In this document: one piece after another, positions 1 to 7,300 of the stretch | How the letters are laid out: every line of letters starts with the position of its first letter | Position numbering within the stretch: position 1 is the first letter of the stretch | Source of the DNA: an uncultured Desulfuromonadales bacterium | GTDB taxonomy: Bacteria > Desulfobacterota > Desulfuromonadia > Desulfuromonadales > Geopsychrobacteraceae | DNA: 20,735 nucleotides | Assembly: GCA_945787295.1 (NCBI GenBank) | Contig: CALZHQ010000082.1 | Location: 1-20,735 of the forward strand | Direction: 5' to 3' | Made by a program: the position numbers and the translations under genes | Notes under the pieces: generated by a model | What the model saw: the letters and a program-made list of their open reading frames with translations, nothing else | Databases searched by the model: none | What the model was told of the DNA's origin: nothing

Positions 1-10
1 ATATGTAGTC

Positions 11-82
11 CCTCCCAGTAAAAACTGTCTGATAAATGCCGCATTATAGGAAAAGCCCACGATATGGTAACCGTGGGCTTTT
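11..82 (+). repeat. Repeat R1: conserved core plus hairpin (copy 1 of 3)
   Basis: The left part (CCTCCCAGTAAAA) matches copy R3 apart from one extra C. The 14-nt core TGTCTGATAAATGC (26-39) is followed by an 11-nt gap and an 11-bp perfect hairpin: arms 51-61 (AAAAGCCCACG) and 72-82, with loop 62-71 ATATGGTAAC. R2 has the same geometry and nearly the same loop, but different, still paired stem bases. R1 lies 38 bases beyond the stop of the minus-strand P-loop gene. Confidence 0.75.
51..82. terminator. Bidirectional intrinsic terminator-like hairpin (part of R1)
   Basis: A perfect 11-bp stem with a 10-nt loop is flanked by AAAA on the left and TTTT on the right, so it could work on either strand. 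On the minus strand it follows the stop codon of the P-loop gene at 120 by about 38 nt and could end that transcript. The U-tracts are short (four), so its strength is uncertain. Confidence 0.55.
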
Positions 83-119
83 CGTGTTCTATTGATAGTA
101 CTTATGATCTTTGCGATTG

Positions 120-602
120 CTACTTTGTTACTTGCGTTATATTCAGACCTTCGTTTTGGTCCGGCGCTTCAATATATTTGTTTACCTGGATAAAGACTTC
201 TTCCGTATCGAATGCTGCCCTTTCCGGTTGCTCTGTACGCCTTTTCCTTATTCGTTCTAAACAAAGGTCATTGCTAACATCAACATATATGAGTTGATGA
301 TTAGCACCGATTTCTGACGCCAGATTTAAAAACCATTGCCTTTGTCTTTTCGTGTTTGCCGGAAAATCCATGACCACGTTTGTGCCTGTAGAAAGAATAT
401 TCTGAACATGGGATTTGACCAGTGGCTTTAGTCGAGATGAATACTTTAGGTAGTCATCGAACGATGATATCTTCCGTGGATACAAAGATGACAACCACTC
501 ATCTTCAGAAAGCAATACCGCATTTTGTTCAGATGCAATAAGCTTCGATTGCGTCGATTTTCCAGCCCCCATTTTTCCGTAGAGGAAAGTCAGCGTACCC
601 AT
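120..602 (-). CDS. P-loop NTPase / AAA_33-type kinase-like protein (160 aa)
   Basis: This is a small cytoplasmic P-loop protein. The N-terminus carries a Walker A motif, GKMGAGKST, at about residues 9-17. A strand ending VVMDFPANT (about residues 96-104) and an arginine-rich lid (RIRKRRTEQPER, about 117-128) follow the layout of AAA_33/zeta-toxin/polynucleotide-kinase-like proteins. That family phosphorylates small molecules, nucleic acids or sugars, and its short stand-alone members are common in mobile regions; the substrate here cannot be told. The ATG at 602 has AAGGA about 9 nt upstream. The gene is the distal member of three minus-strand genes and ends 38 nt from the R1 hairpin. A zeta-like toxin is possible, but no antitoxin partner is adjacent. 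Confidence 0.8.
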   Translation of the reverse strand: MGTLTFLYGKMGAGKSTQSKLIASEQNAVLLSEDEWLSSLYPRKISSFDDYLKYSSRLKPLVKSHVQNILSTGTNVVMDFPANTKRQRQWFLNLASEIGANHQLIYVDVSNDLCLERIRKRRTEQPERAAFDTEEVFIQVNKYIEAPDQNEGLNITQVTK

Positions 603-700
603 TCTATTGTTTCCTTTTCAAAGCCTATTTGGGGTCATTAAGACTTAAATCAGCTACCGAACATTGTGCACGCAACTGTAGAGCCTACCCAATTTGGTTG

Positions 701-1219
701 TCATGCTTTTTCATGGAGGACCTGATATCTCAGGCGGAGCACATTGTCATTTAGGGGGCTGGAATCCAACAGTTTCAGGGGAGGCATATCTATAGCCTCC
801 CCGAACACAGGGATGCCGGCACCGAAAGCGATCGGTTGAAGGTCGATAATAATGTAATCAACGAGTTGCTCGTGCATGAACGAGGACGCAACCGAGCGGC
901 CACCACCGATTATCGCCAGTTCAACCCCTTTTTCCTTGAGTATTGCTAGCGCCTCTAGAGGGGATCTGGCGTGTTGCCAAGAGGAATCACCTAGCTCGAT
1001 GTTTTGTGAAGACAATACGATCTTGTGCGTTGGGTGAAGAACGGCAGCCATATCGTCATCTTTTAGTTGCTCGAAGGAACTTCGGCCCGCAATGACATTG
1101 TTGGCATCATTGACTAAAGAACACCAATCTTCCCAGGCACCTTCCGGGAAAAAAGGAATACCATCTTTGTTCGCAATCAATCCGTCTATCGAAATCGAGA
1201 GAAAAAGGGCTGTTTTCAC
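701..1219 (-). CDS. Dihydrofolate reductase / RibD C-terminal family protein (172 aa)
   Basis: The protein begins VKTALFLSISIDGLIA, the typical first strand and loop of the RibD_C (DHFR-fold) family. AGRSSFEQL (about residues 43-51) and the glycine-rich AIIGGGRSVASS (about 103-114) fit the NADPH-binding part. IAFGAGIPVFGE (about 132-143) is the usual C-terminal family signature. Such proteins are NAD(P)H-dependent reductases of pterin- or flavin-pathway-like substrates; the true substrate is unknown and trimethoprim resistance cannot be inferred. I chose the GTG at 1219 because GGGAGG lies 5 nt upstream and the family's N-terminus starts there. An in-frame start at 1258 would add 13 unlike residues without a better ribosome site. 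The next gene downstream (120-602) is 98 nt away. Confidence 0.85.
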   Translation of the reverse strand: MKTALFLSISIDGLIANKDGIPFFPEGAWEDWCSLVNDANNVIAGRSSFEQLKDDDMAAVLHPTHKIVLSSQNIELGDSSWQHARSPLEALAILKEKGVELAIIGGGRSVASSFMHEQLVDYIIIDLQPIAFGAGIPVFGEAIDMPPLKLLDSSPLNDNVLRLRYQVLHEKA

Positions 1220-1273
1220 ATTGACCTCCCAGAAAAAATTGTAGTCTTGATTGACCAAGAGGCGCGCCGCATA

Positions 1274-1287
1274 ACAATGAAAATTGT
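1274..1287. promoter_or_regulatory. Short perfect palindrome in the leader of the RibD-fold gene
   Basis: ACAAT-GAAA-ATTGT forms a 5-bp inverted repeat about 55 bp upstream of the GTG start at 1219. It could be an operator, but such short AT-rich palindromes arise often by chance. No clear -35/-10 pair was recognised near it. Confidence 0.2.
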
Positions 1288-1352
1288 CTTTAATGTCTTC
1301 ACGATCAACACCTTTTCTTCCGCGCCGATGAAAAACTGCTTGAACTTACTCT

Positions 1353-1853
1353 TCATAGAATAAACAGTAGAATCATCAATAGGACAGACGTCAGGCAAGC
1401 AACGCCTGTACGGATGAGGTTCGAGAGATTCCAGCGCTTTTCAAAATTGTTACGGGCATCTCTTTGGGCTTCTTCATTGTGCGAGGTCACATCTTCAGCC
1501 TGTAGTTGCTTGTTTAGGGGTAGATTGATAACAACTGTCGGCAGATGAACGCCAAGAAGGTAGATTGATGTGGCGATGACAAGAAGATACCAATCGACAC
1601 CACTCAATTGCCAGAAACCGAATAGAGCAGCAGCCAGCAAGGCCACGATTGAACCGATCCAGGCCAGTAAAAACATCGGCTGGTTGTTTTGGATAATGCG
1701 GTCCATCACTTGAAAAGACTTTAAAAACTCCTGGTCGTTCAAGGATTTTATGCCCGGCATTACTACAACCGCAAAAGCAAACAGGAAACCTGCCACCAAG
1801 GAGCAAAGAAATGCTGCCAAAATCAGTACAGTTTGCATAACCCCTTCAGCCAT
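1353..1853 (-). CDS. DUF1772 (anthrone oxygenase-like) membrane protein (166 aa)
   Basis: A small integral membrane protein with four hydrophobic segments, at about residues 6-26, 50-72, 77-97 and 143-165. The first contains AGFLFAFAVVVMPGI, a common signature of the DUF1772 family. The family is named after fungal anthrone oxygenases, but bacterial members are mostly uncharacterised, so no reaction is assigned. The start is uncertain: ATG at 1853 (GGTGG about 11 nt upstream), ATG at 1838 directly before QTVLIL (GAAGGGG very close), or TTG at 1877. It lies 133 nt upstream of the RibD-fold gene on the same strand and could share a transcript. Base use resembles its accessory neighbours. Confidence 0.75.
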   Translation of the reverse strand: MAEGVMQTVLILAAFLCSLVAGFLFAFAVVVMPGIKSLNDQEFLKSFQVMDRIIQNNQPMFLLAWIGSIVALLAAALFGFWQLSGVDWYLLVIATSIYLLGVHLPTVVINLPLNKQLQAEDVTSHNEEAQRDARNNFEKRWNLSNLIRTGVACLTSVLLMILLFIL

Positions 1854-2255
1854 TGTCGATAGTTCCACCCTGAGCAAAAGACGACCGATTGGGTTTTATT
1901 TTATAATAATGCTCTTAACTTTTACAACCGGAGCAGCAATAAATGGGTATCAAAGGCTAAATTCAAAAATCAGAATTTTACTTTTGGCAGAGTGCAAACA
2001 GGATGGATCGGGACTTTTGCAAATATAGCAAGTTTTGACCGACTCGATTCCAACAAATATCGACTTGTGGCACATCGAGTGGCGGCTATTTCAGCTAGAA
2101 AGCGTCAACTTGGTACAAGCGTCTCGGAAGTTGCTCCACATTGAATTATGGGTCCTGAAGTCCCTCTGATCGATCATGTCTTGTAAGTCGCTACTTCCAG
2201 TAATCTGCTTACTGCCTTGGCTGCGAGCCGAACCCCGCCTAGCTGATCATCCAAT
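1854..2255. other. Intergenic stretch of about 400 bp, no gene recognised
   Basis: This is the divergent gap between the minus-strand DUF1772 gene and plus-strand brnTA. I found no convincing ORF. A perfect 6-bp inverted repeat, CAGTAA-TCTGC-TTACTG, lies at 2198-2214. CTTCCAGTAA at 2194-2203 resembles the first part of R1/R3, but the 14-nt core does not follow. The gap may hold promoters for both directions or decayed mobile sequence. Confidence 0.5.
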
Positions 2256-2282
2256 TTGACAATCGGCCAAAAAAGGTATAAT
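2256..2282 (+). promoter_or_regulatory. Sigma70-type promoter of brnTA
   Basis: TTGACA at 2256-2261 and TATAAT at 2277-2282 are both perfect consensus hexamers, though the 15-bp spacer is shorter than the usual 17. The brnT ATG at 2291 is only 8 nt past the -10, so the transcript would start at or next to the start codon and be leaderless or nearly so. Confidence 0.7.
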
Positions 2283-2290
2283 TTCTATAC
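2276..2290. promoter_or_regulatory. Palindromic operator overlapping the brnTA -10 and start
   Basis: GTATA-ATTTC-TATAC is a perfect 5-bp inverted repeat that overlaps the -10 box and touches the ATG of brnT. BrnA antitoxins are known to bind and repress their own promoter, so this is a natural candidate for the BrnA or BrnT-BrnA operator. Binding is inferred from position and symmetry only. Confidence 0.5.
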
Positions 2291-2551
2291 ATGAAATTCG
2301 AATTTGATCCCAGTAAAAGCAACTCAAACCTATTAAAGCATGGCGTTGATTTCGATGTTGCGCAAAGCCTGTGGAATGACCCGGACATATTGGAGATACC
2401 GGCAAAAACTGTTGATGAGCCAAGACACCTTGTCGTTGGTAAAATCGACGACAAACACTGGTCAGCGGTAATCACATATCGCGATCAAGCCATTCGCCTC
2501 ATCTCAGTCAGACGTTCTCGACCAGAGGAGATCGAACTCTATGAAAGCTAA
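2291..2551 (+). CDS. brnT: BrnT family toxin of a type II toxin-antitoxin system (86 aa)
   Basis: A complete BrnT-type ribonuclease toxin of typical length. The protein opens MKFEFDPSKSNSNLLKHGVDF, where the W/F-D-P-x-K and KHGVDF signature marks the family. It ends with the common ISVRRSRPEEIELYE block. The family has a RelE-like fold and arrests growth by cutting RNA until neutralised by BrnA. The start at 2291 is fixed by the family N-terminus and lacks a Shine-Dalgarno sequence, which fits a leaderless message from the promoter at 2256-2282. The reading frame overlaps brnA by 11 nt, as is usual for this pair, giving translational coupling. The toxin gene comes first, the normal order for BrnTA. 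Confidence 0.92.
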   Translation: MKFEFDPSKSNSNLLKHGVDFDVAQSLWNDPDILEIPAKTVDEPRHLVVGKIDDKHWSAVITYRDQAIRLISVRRSRPEEIELYES

Positions 2552-2768
2552 AGATTTTGATAAAAAATTTGATAACAACGAATCCATTTTAGAAGACTTG
2601 GATCTCTCCAAGGCCCGGCGCCCCGAACAGGAACAAAAGCGAGTCAATGTCGATTTCCCTATCTGGATGATTCAATCACTCGATAAAGAGGCTCGCCGAC
2701 TGGGCGTTACCAGGCAATCTATCATCAAATTGTGGCTTGCTGAAAAACTTGAAAAATCTGCAAGCTAA
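2541..2768 (+). CDS. brnA: BrnA family antitoxin (75 aa)
   Basis: A small, charged protein that neutralises BrnT and represses the operon promoter. The N-terminal half (residues 1-30) is polar and probably folds on the toxin. The C-terminal half (about 33-72) has the ribbon-helix-helix pattern: a beta-strand VNVDFP, then helices IQSLDKEARRLG and TRQSIIKLWLAEKL, a DNA-binding fold in BrnA/CopG-like proteins. The ATG at 2541 lies inside the end of brnT, with AGAGGAG 10 nt upstream, so antitoxin has its own ribosome site. The stop codon touches repeat R2. Assignment rests on fold pattern and pairing with brnT and is strong. Confidence 0.9.
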   Translation: MKAKDFDKKFDNNESILEDLDLSKARRPEQEQKRVNVDFPIWMIQSLDKEARRLGVTRQSIIKLWLAEKLEKSAS

Positions 2769-2827
2769 ACCGTCCGATTAATGCCGCAACCGAGAAAGCC
2801 GCACGATTTGGTAACCGTGCGGCTTTT
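2767..2827 (+). repeat. Repeat R2: conserved core plus hairpin (copy 2 of 3)
   Basis: The core CGTCCGATTAATGC (2771-2784) is followed by a 10-nt gap and an 11-bp perfect hairpin: arms 2795-2805 (AAAGCCGCACG) and 2816-2826, with loop 2806-2815 ATTTGGTAAC. Compared with R1, the loop differs at one base, whereas the stem differs on both arms with pairing kept. R2 begins directly at the brnA stop codon, which replaces the CCTCC-AGTAAAA part seen in R1 and R3. Confidence 0.75.
2795..2827 (+). terminator. Intrinsic terminator-like hairpin after brnTA (part of R2)
   Basis: An 11-bp GC-rich stem with a 10-nt loop is followed by a short T-run (TTTT, including the stem's last three bases), 26 nt after the brnA stop. 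It would separate the brnTA transcript from the fic promoter. Confidence 0.6.
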
Positions 2828-2879
2828 GCGTGTTTAAAGCAGCGACTTATCAGACCCCTATTCATGGAAGGCATAACCA

Positions 2880-2916
2880 AAGGATTATTGCCTCATATTA
2901 TGGTGCAATAATCCTT
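2880..2916. promoter_or_regulatory. Perfect 12-bp inverted repeat upstream of fic
   Basis: AAGGATTATTGC (2880-2891) is matched by its exact reverse complement at 2905-2916, with a 13-nt centre. The right arm reaches the putative -35 of the fic promoter. It may be a protein-binding operator or a structured DNA element. The centre and right arm overlap the first direct repeat (2889-2908). Confidence 0.5.
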
Positions 2917-2965
2917 GCATTTTGAGTCATAATCGACCTACTATATGCCTCATATTATGATGCAA
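2889..2965 (+). repeat. Direct repeat pair flanking the fic promoter
   Basis: The 20-mer TGCCTCATATTATGGTGCAA at 2889-2908 recurs at 2946-2965 with one change (19/20), at an offset of 57 bp. The first copy lies just upstream of the -35 and the second at the likely transcription start, next to the ribosome site. A shorter third match, TATGCCTCAATATG, spans the fic start codon at about 2977-2990. The spacing suits cooperative or looping repression, possibly by the winged-helix end of the Fic protein itself (inference). Confidence 0.6.
2915..2944 (+). promoter_or_regulatory. Putative sigma70 promoter of fic
   Basis: TTGCAT (2915-2920), an 18-bp spacer and TACTAT (2939-2944) make a plausible promoter. 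The start would be near 2951, inside the second direct repeat, giving a leader of roughly 28 nt with AAAGGAG at 2964-2970. Confidence 0.45.
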
Positions 2966-2978
2966 AGGAGAGCCGTTT

Positions 2979-4172
2979 ATGCCTCAATATGTCTGGCAGC
3001 ACCCAACTTGGCCAACCTTCTCAATGGACTACGAGAAACTTACCCCGCAACTAGGGAGATGCCGGCACCTCCAGGGACAACTCTTTCAGCAGATAAAATC
3101 ACTTGGCATTGATCTGGAACTCAAGACTCAACTTGAGTCCCTAACAAATGAGGCTGTCACGACGGCTGAGATCGAGGGTGAGCTACTGAACCCTGATTCC
3201 GTCAGATCTTCCGTTGCAACCCGCTTGGGATTACCCACCGGTGGGCTTCCGGTCGCACCCAGAAATGTCGATGGTCTTGTTGACGTCCTTATGGATGCGA
3301 CCAGCGGCGACAAAAAACCTTTGACGGCAGACCGACTGAAAGCATGGCAAGCAGCCCTATTTCCGACAGGATTTTCCGGCCTTTTTAAGATCATCACTGG
3401 TGATTGGCGCACAGAACCTATGCAAATCATCTCAGGTCCTATAGGACGAGAAAAGGTTCACTACGAAGCACCTCCTGCGGAGCGAGTTAACGATGAGATG
3501 AATGCATTCCTGACGTGGTGGGAAGAAAGTCATCCGGAACAAGGTAATGTGGATCCGATCCTTCGCGCCGGTATTGCGCATTATTGGTTTGTGGCGATAC
3601 ATCCTTTTGATGATGGGAACGGACGCATTGGCCGCGCATTGGCCGATATGGCTCTCGCGCAGGGCGAGGGTGTTGCAAAGCGCTGTTACAGCCTTTCATC
3701 GACGATTATGGAGAGTAAAGAAACCTACTATAAAGTTTTATCGCACACTTCAAAAGGCGAAGGCGATCTGACAAAGTGGCTGTCTTGGTTTTTAAGTTGT
3801 CACGAACATGCGATGCAGGAATCCCAAACCACAATAAACAAAGTCATGGGTATCTCACGCTTCTGGCAGAACGCTTCTCACCTTGATATGAACTCTCGCC
3901 AGAGAAAGGCTCTCAGTAAGCTTCTGGAAGCTGGTGAGGGAGGCTTTGAAGGAGGGCTGACGGCTAAGAAATACCAAGGGATGTCTAAGGGCAGTCGAGC
4001 CACTGTAACGCGAGATTTGGCCGATCTGGTTGGAAAGGGCGTTCTGTTTAAGGAGGGCGAACGCAGAACGGCTAGGTATGACCTGAACTGGGCCTACACC
4101 AAAGAAATTCTCCCAAGGGAAGAGTTTGATTCAGAAGGGGAACAGAAAAAGGATCTATCCTTCAGACCGTAG
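2979..4172 (+). CDS. Fic family protein, probable AMP-transferase with N-terminal inhibitory helix (397 aa)
   Basis: The N-terminal region (residues 1-80, VWQHPTWPTF opening) matches the DUF4172 part of Fic proteins. It contains the inhibitory-helix motif TAEIEG at 62-67, fitting (S/T)xxxE(G/N), which places the protein in the class with built-in N-terminal autoinhibition. The active-site motif HPFDDGNGRIGR is complete at 208-219, so AMP transfer to a Ser/Thr/Tyr side chain is expected. HYEAPPAERV at about 161-170 resembles the substrate-clamping flap. The C-terminal part (about 305-370) looks like a winged helix-turn-helix. The ATG at 2979 has AAAGGAG 8 nt upstream. No separate antitoxin gene is adjacent, as expected for this class. 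The gene stands alone between R2 and R3 with its own promoter and operator-like repeats. The target is unknown. Confidence 0.9.
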   Translation: MPQYVWQHPTWPTFSMDYEKLTPQLGRCRHLQGQLFQQIKSLGIDLELKTQLESLTNEAVTTAEIEGELLNPDSVRSSVATRLGLPTGGLPVAPRNVDGLVDVLMDATSGDKKPLTADRLKAWQAALFPTGFSGLFKIITGDWRTEPMQIISGPIGREKVHYEAPPAERVNDEMNAFLTWWEESHPEQGNVDPILRAGIAHYWFVAIHPFDDGNGRIGRALADMALAQGEGVAKRCYSLSSTIMESKETYYKVLSHTSKGEGDLTKWLSWFLSCHEHAMQESQTTINKVMGISRFWQNASHLDMNSRQRKALSKLLEAGEGGFEGGLTAKKYQGMSKGSRATVTRDLADLVGKGVLFKEGERRTARYDLNWAYTKEILPREEFDSEGEQKKDLSFRP

Positions 4173-4238
4173 GATTGAAAAGTCTAGTCGAGGCTTTTAT
4201 TTTAGTGACCTTGACTAAGTCTGACAATTGAATTGCCG

Positions 4239-4302
4239 CCTCCAGTAAAACTTGTCCGATTAATGCACCAAAGCAAGAACCACCCATGATTTTAAGGGGG
4301 TC
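4239..4302 (+). repeat. Repeat R3: conserved core plus hairpin (copy 3 of 3)
   Basis: CCTCC-AGTAAAA (4239-4250) and the core TGTCCGATTAATGC (4253-4266) match R1 and R2. After an 11-nt gap a 6-bp stem with one bulged A (ACC-A-CCC, 4279-4285, with GGGGGT, 4296-4301) encloses a 10-nt loop, ATGATTTTAA (4286-4295). The stem bases share little with R1/R2, yet the position and loop length are the same. There is no T-run, so this copy is a poor terminator. It lies 66 nt beyond the fic stop, next to the end of the recombinase operon. Confidence 0.65.
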
Positions 4303-4323
4303 ACATAAATACTGGCGCCCGAT

Positions 4324-7300
4324 TTAGGCAAGAATATGCATATAAATTGCAGAACAATAAACAAAACACCGAAAGCCCTTACTCAAGGTAAATTGCCTAG
4401 AGTCATGCGCTCGTCCGACCTTAACGCCTAAGGTTCCTTTCTTCTTTCCGCTCCCACGTGCTTCAGCATGAACCTGCGAGACAGGCAAGCCGTACCTGTC
4501 TGCTAATTCACTAGCCCGAGCACTGGGCAACACTTCATTATCCCCAGAGGTCAGAATAACGAGGTGCAACATATCTTCGGGTACACCTATCAGTCTAAGC
4601 GACTTAAGGTAGGCCTTCAGATCTCGGTGCATAGAAAAAGTAATAAAGGGGCGGTAAGGACTGAACTTCTGCAGAAACAATTCAATTGAACGCTGCACGC
4701 TTTCTTTTTCACGATTACGAAGTTGCTGATAATTATTCCACAGTTGCGTAACCAGATCTCGCTCTACCTTGGACGATGGAATGGGAGGGAAACCGCCTTG
4801 CTCTTCGCTCCAGATGTGCCGCAACTTCCCAAGTTGGCCCCTTTGCCCACGGGTTCGCATTTGTTTGATCTGCTCTGCCTGCTTGTGCCATGAGGTAAGT
4901 TGGGCCTGGGGAACATGTCGCCGTCTGGAAACGGTTGAAATTTTACTCCCTGCTTCAAGTTCATGTAGCGCCAGTGGAATCTGCTGCCAGGGGTTAAAAT
5001 CAAGTAGAGCGTCTTTCGGAAACCGATACTTCGTCAACGCCCGCCGCACCAGGACAAGATCATCAAATGGTGTCAATTCTGCGGTAAAATGCTTTCGCAA
5101 TGGAACGCAAAGATCGGACACCACCCAGTATTTTCTGCCGGCCTGACCCTCTGCTGTTAATTGATCGAGCCTATCTCTTCCTAACTCGGTTATACACTGC
5201 GCCAACTCGAAATCGAGTCGTGGGCGGTGCTCAAGCTGTCGCAACTCCTCCCCTGCCAGCCAATCGAACAGATGCAGATAGCTTTGAACAGTTGATGCTG
5301 GAGATGAATGTCCCAAAAAAATTGCGGTCGCGTATAATAGATTGCGACCTTCCGACTGACTGCCAAGATACTCGCGGCGTAATGCGTGTCCCTGCTCCTC
5401 CCCGAACAACTCGTGATCTAAAAATTTGAACTGTTTTCTCTGCTCTTCCGAAATTCCATACAAGCGCAGAAAAAACCAGTTTGCCGCCGAATGACGAAGG
5501 TGGTGAAAACAGAGACCATAGTCTCCAGTGATGGCCCGCATTGCTGTAACAATCGCCTTAAAGCAAGGATCTCGTCGAAGCATCAACTTGGGGCTGTCCG
5601 GCATAGCAAACAAAAGCGCCTGCAGGTCATCGGCACTTTCAAGACACCGCTTGTCTCGCCACTCCAGTAGTCGCTTTCGCCACTGTGCCGGAAGGAGTGT
5701 GAAGAGTTGAATCCAGCGATGTGCAGCCGGTGTTTTCTTTTTGGCGATGGAGTTTGAGCGAACCTGGATTGTTGGACGTGACCAGCCCTGCAGATCACGT
5801 AATTGCAGAGAACGGATTTCTGTGTATCTTAGTCCACAGTAGAAACCTAAAATAGCGATCAGTATCGCCATCTCTTGCGCACGGGTCGCCTTTGCCCGCC
5901 CCTGCAGAACCTTAAGCACAGCCTCGAACTCTTCAAAGGTCAGAAGATTTGCGTTAACCGTTCCCTTTGCCTCGGCTCGCAGCTCACTCAGTGGAATCCG
6001 CGGCGCACCGCACTTCTGGACCAGATAGACATGAAACCGAACCAGTACCGCCGCACAGTAAACATCCTCACGCTTACTTCTTGGATTGTCGATATGCCGC
6101 TGGATCAATTCGAGATAACATTCAAGAAAGTCATCTGGGTCGTATTCGAGAAAATTTTCCGAGCCGACAAAAGCAATCAACTGCTCGCCAAAGCTCTGCA
6201 AATACCTTTTTACTGAACCGGGGCGAAGGATAATTCCATCCTGTTTCGTTCGCAGCAGATGCAAAGCCCAGGCACTAAGAAGTCGCATGACCGGCGCAAA
6301 ACGCGTGTGGTTTTCCGCCACAAAGATCTCCAAGGCCTGATAGCTTCTTTTGCTGCTCGCCGCAATACTACGCTCTTCCGTACCTCCCGTTTTTCCAACG
6401 CTGAGGATGCGCTTCATCTGTCGAAACAGATGCTCTTGGAGCTCCTTGTCAGCTGCAGCGGCGGGGTTGGTTTCGAGACTGTTTAAATCATCCCAGCCCT
6501 GCTCCAAATCATCGTCTGCCAACCCGATCGAATCTGGCATCCCTCCGCCCAACGCTCGACCAGCCAATAGTCGCGCCCAGATTCTTTCATCAAGACTCGC
6601 GGCTGGCCGATCCCCGGTGAGTTCACCGAGAAGGCCAAGTGGAAAACCGTTGATAGCAAGCTCACTACCAAGATCTGCGACTGCCTTGTGAAAGGTCTTT
6701 AGATTGGGATAACCGAGCTGATTCAACAGTGGGACCAGAGTTCTTTTAAGAGATAAAGAGCATACCGTTTCCAGTTCCTCCCGACGCAACAACTTGAACA
6801 TCAGCAGCTCGGTCAAAGGATCGACCGGCCAATGTAAGTGCTCCGTCTCCGAACCGAGAATCTGGTTGCCAATCTTGTAGCGAACCTCCCTTTGCAAGCT
6901 CATCCAGGTGTGACCCTGATAGCGGCTGAGAGTCCCTACCGCCCTCAGCCAGTGAGTCCACCATTCAGGATTGTGCAGGCCGCCAAACAGAATAGCACTC
7001 AACAGAGCCTGGCCGATCAACCGTTCAGGTGCCGCTTCGGTGCCTTGAAGGTTCTGGAGAAATGCTTGGCGCAGGTCATCTGCAGCCTGAACCTTACGGA
7101 AACTTGTCGGCAGAAAAAAGGACGGCTCACGCTTGATGACGATTTCCGCCGCAGGAACCTCAAGCTGCCAGCCAACCTTTTTGAGCTCACGTAGGAAGCT
7201 AAGCAACAGCTTTTGCCGCAGCAGATACTCGGCGAGAGTCACATCTTTTTTAAGCTGTGAGCGAAGGGCATCCAGCTCGACCACATCTATACGGCCCGGA

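Noticed and set aside
701..1219. RibD-fold gene as a trimethoprim-resistance dihydrofolate reductase
   Set aside because: The sequence follows the RibD C-terminal branch, not dfrA/dfrB, so resistance cannot be inferred.
1216..1398. 60-codon minus-strand frame between the DUF1772 and RibD-fold genes
   Set aside because: It overlaps both neighbours' ends in another frame, is low in recognisable features and has no ribosome site.
4200..4240. Hairpin terminator directly after fic
   Set aside because: Possible pairings between 4178 and 4225 are imperfect and lack a T-run; not strong enough to call.
11..4302. R1-R3 as standard integron attC sites
   Set aside because: I could not find the canonical paired GTTRRRY and RYYYAAC boxes, and no IntI-type integrase is present. 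Only the layout and folding are similar.
11..4302. R1-R3 as a CRISPR array
   Set aside because: There are only three copies, spaced 1.5-2.8 kb apart with whole genes between them, and no cas genes.
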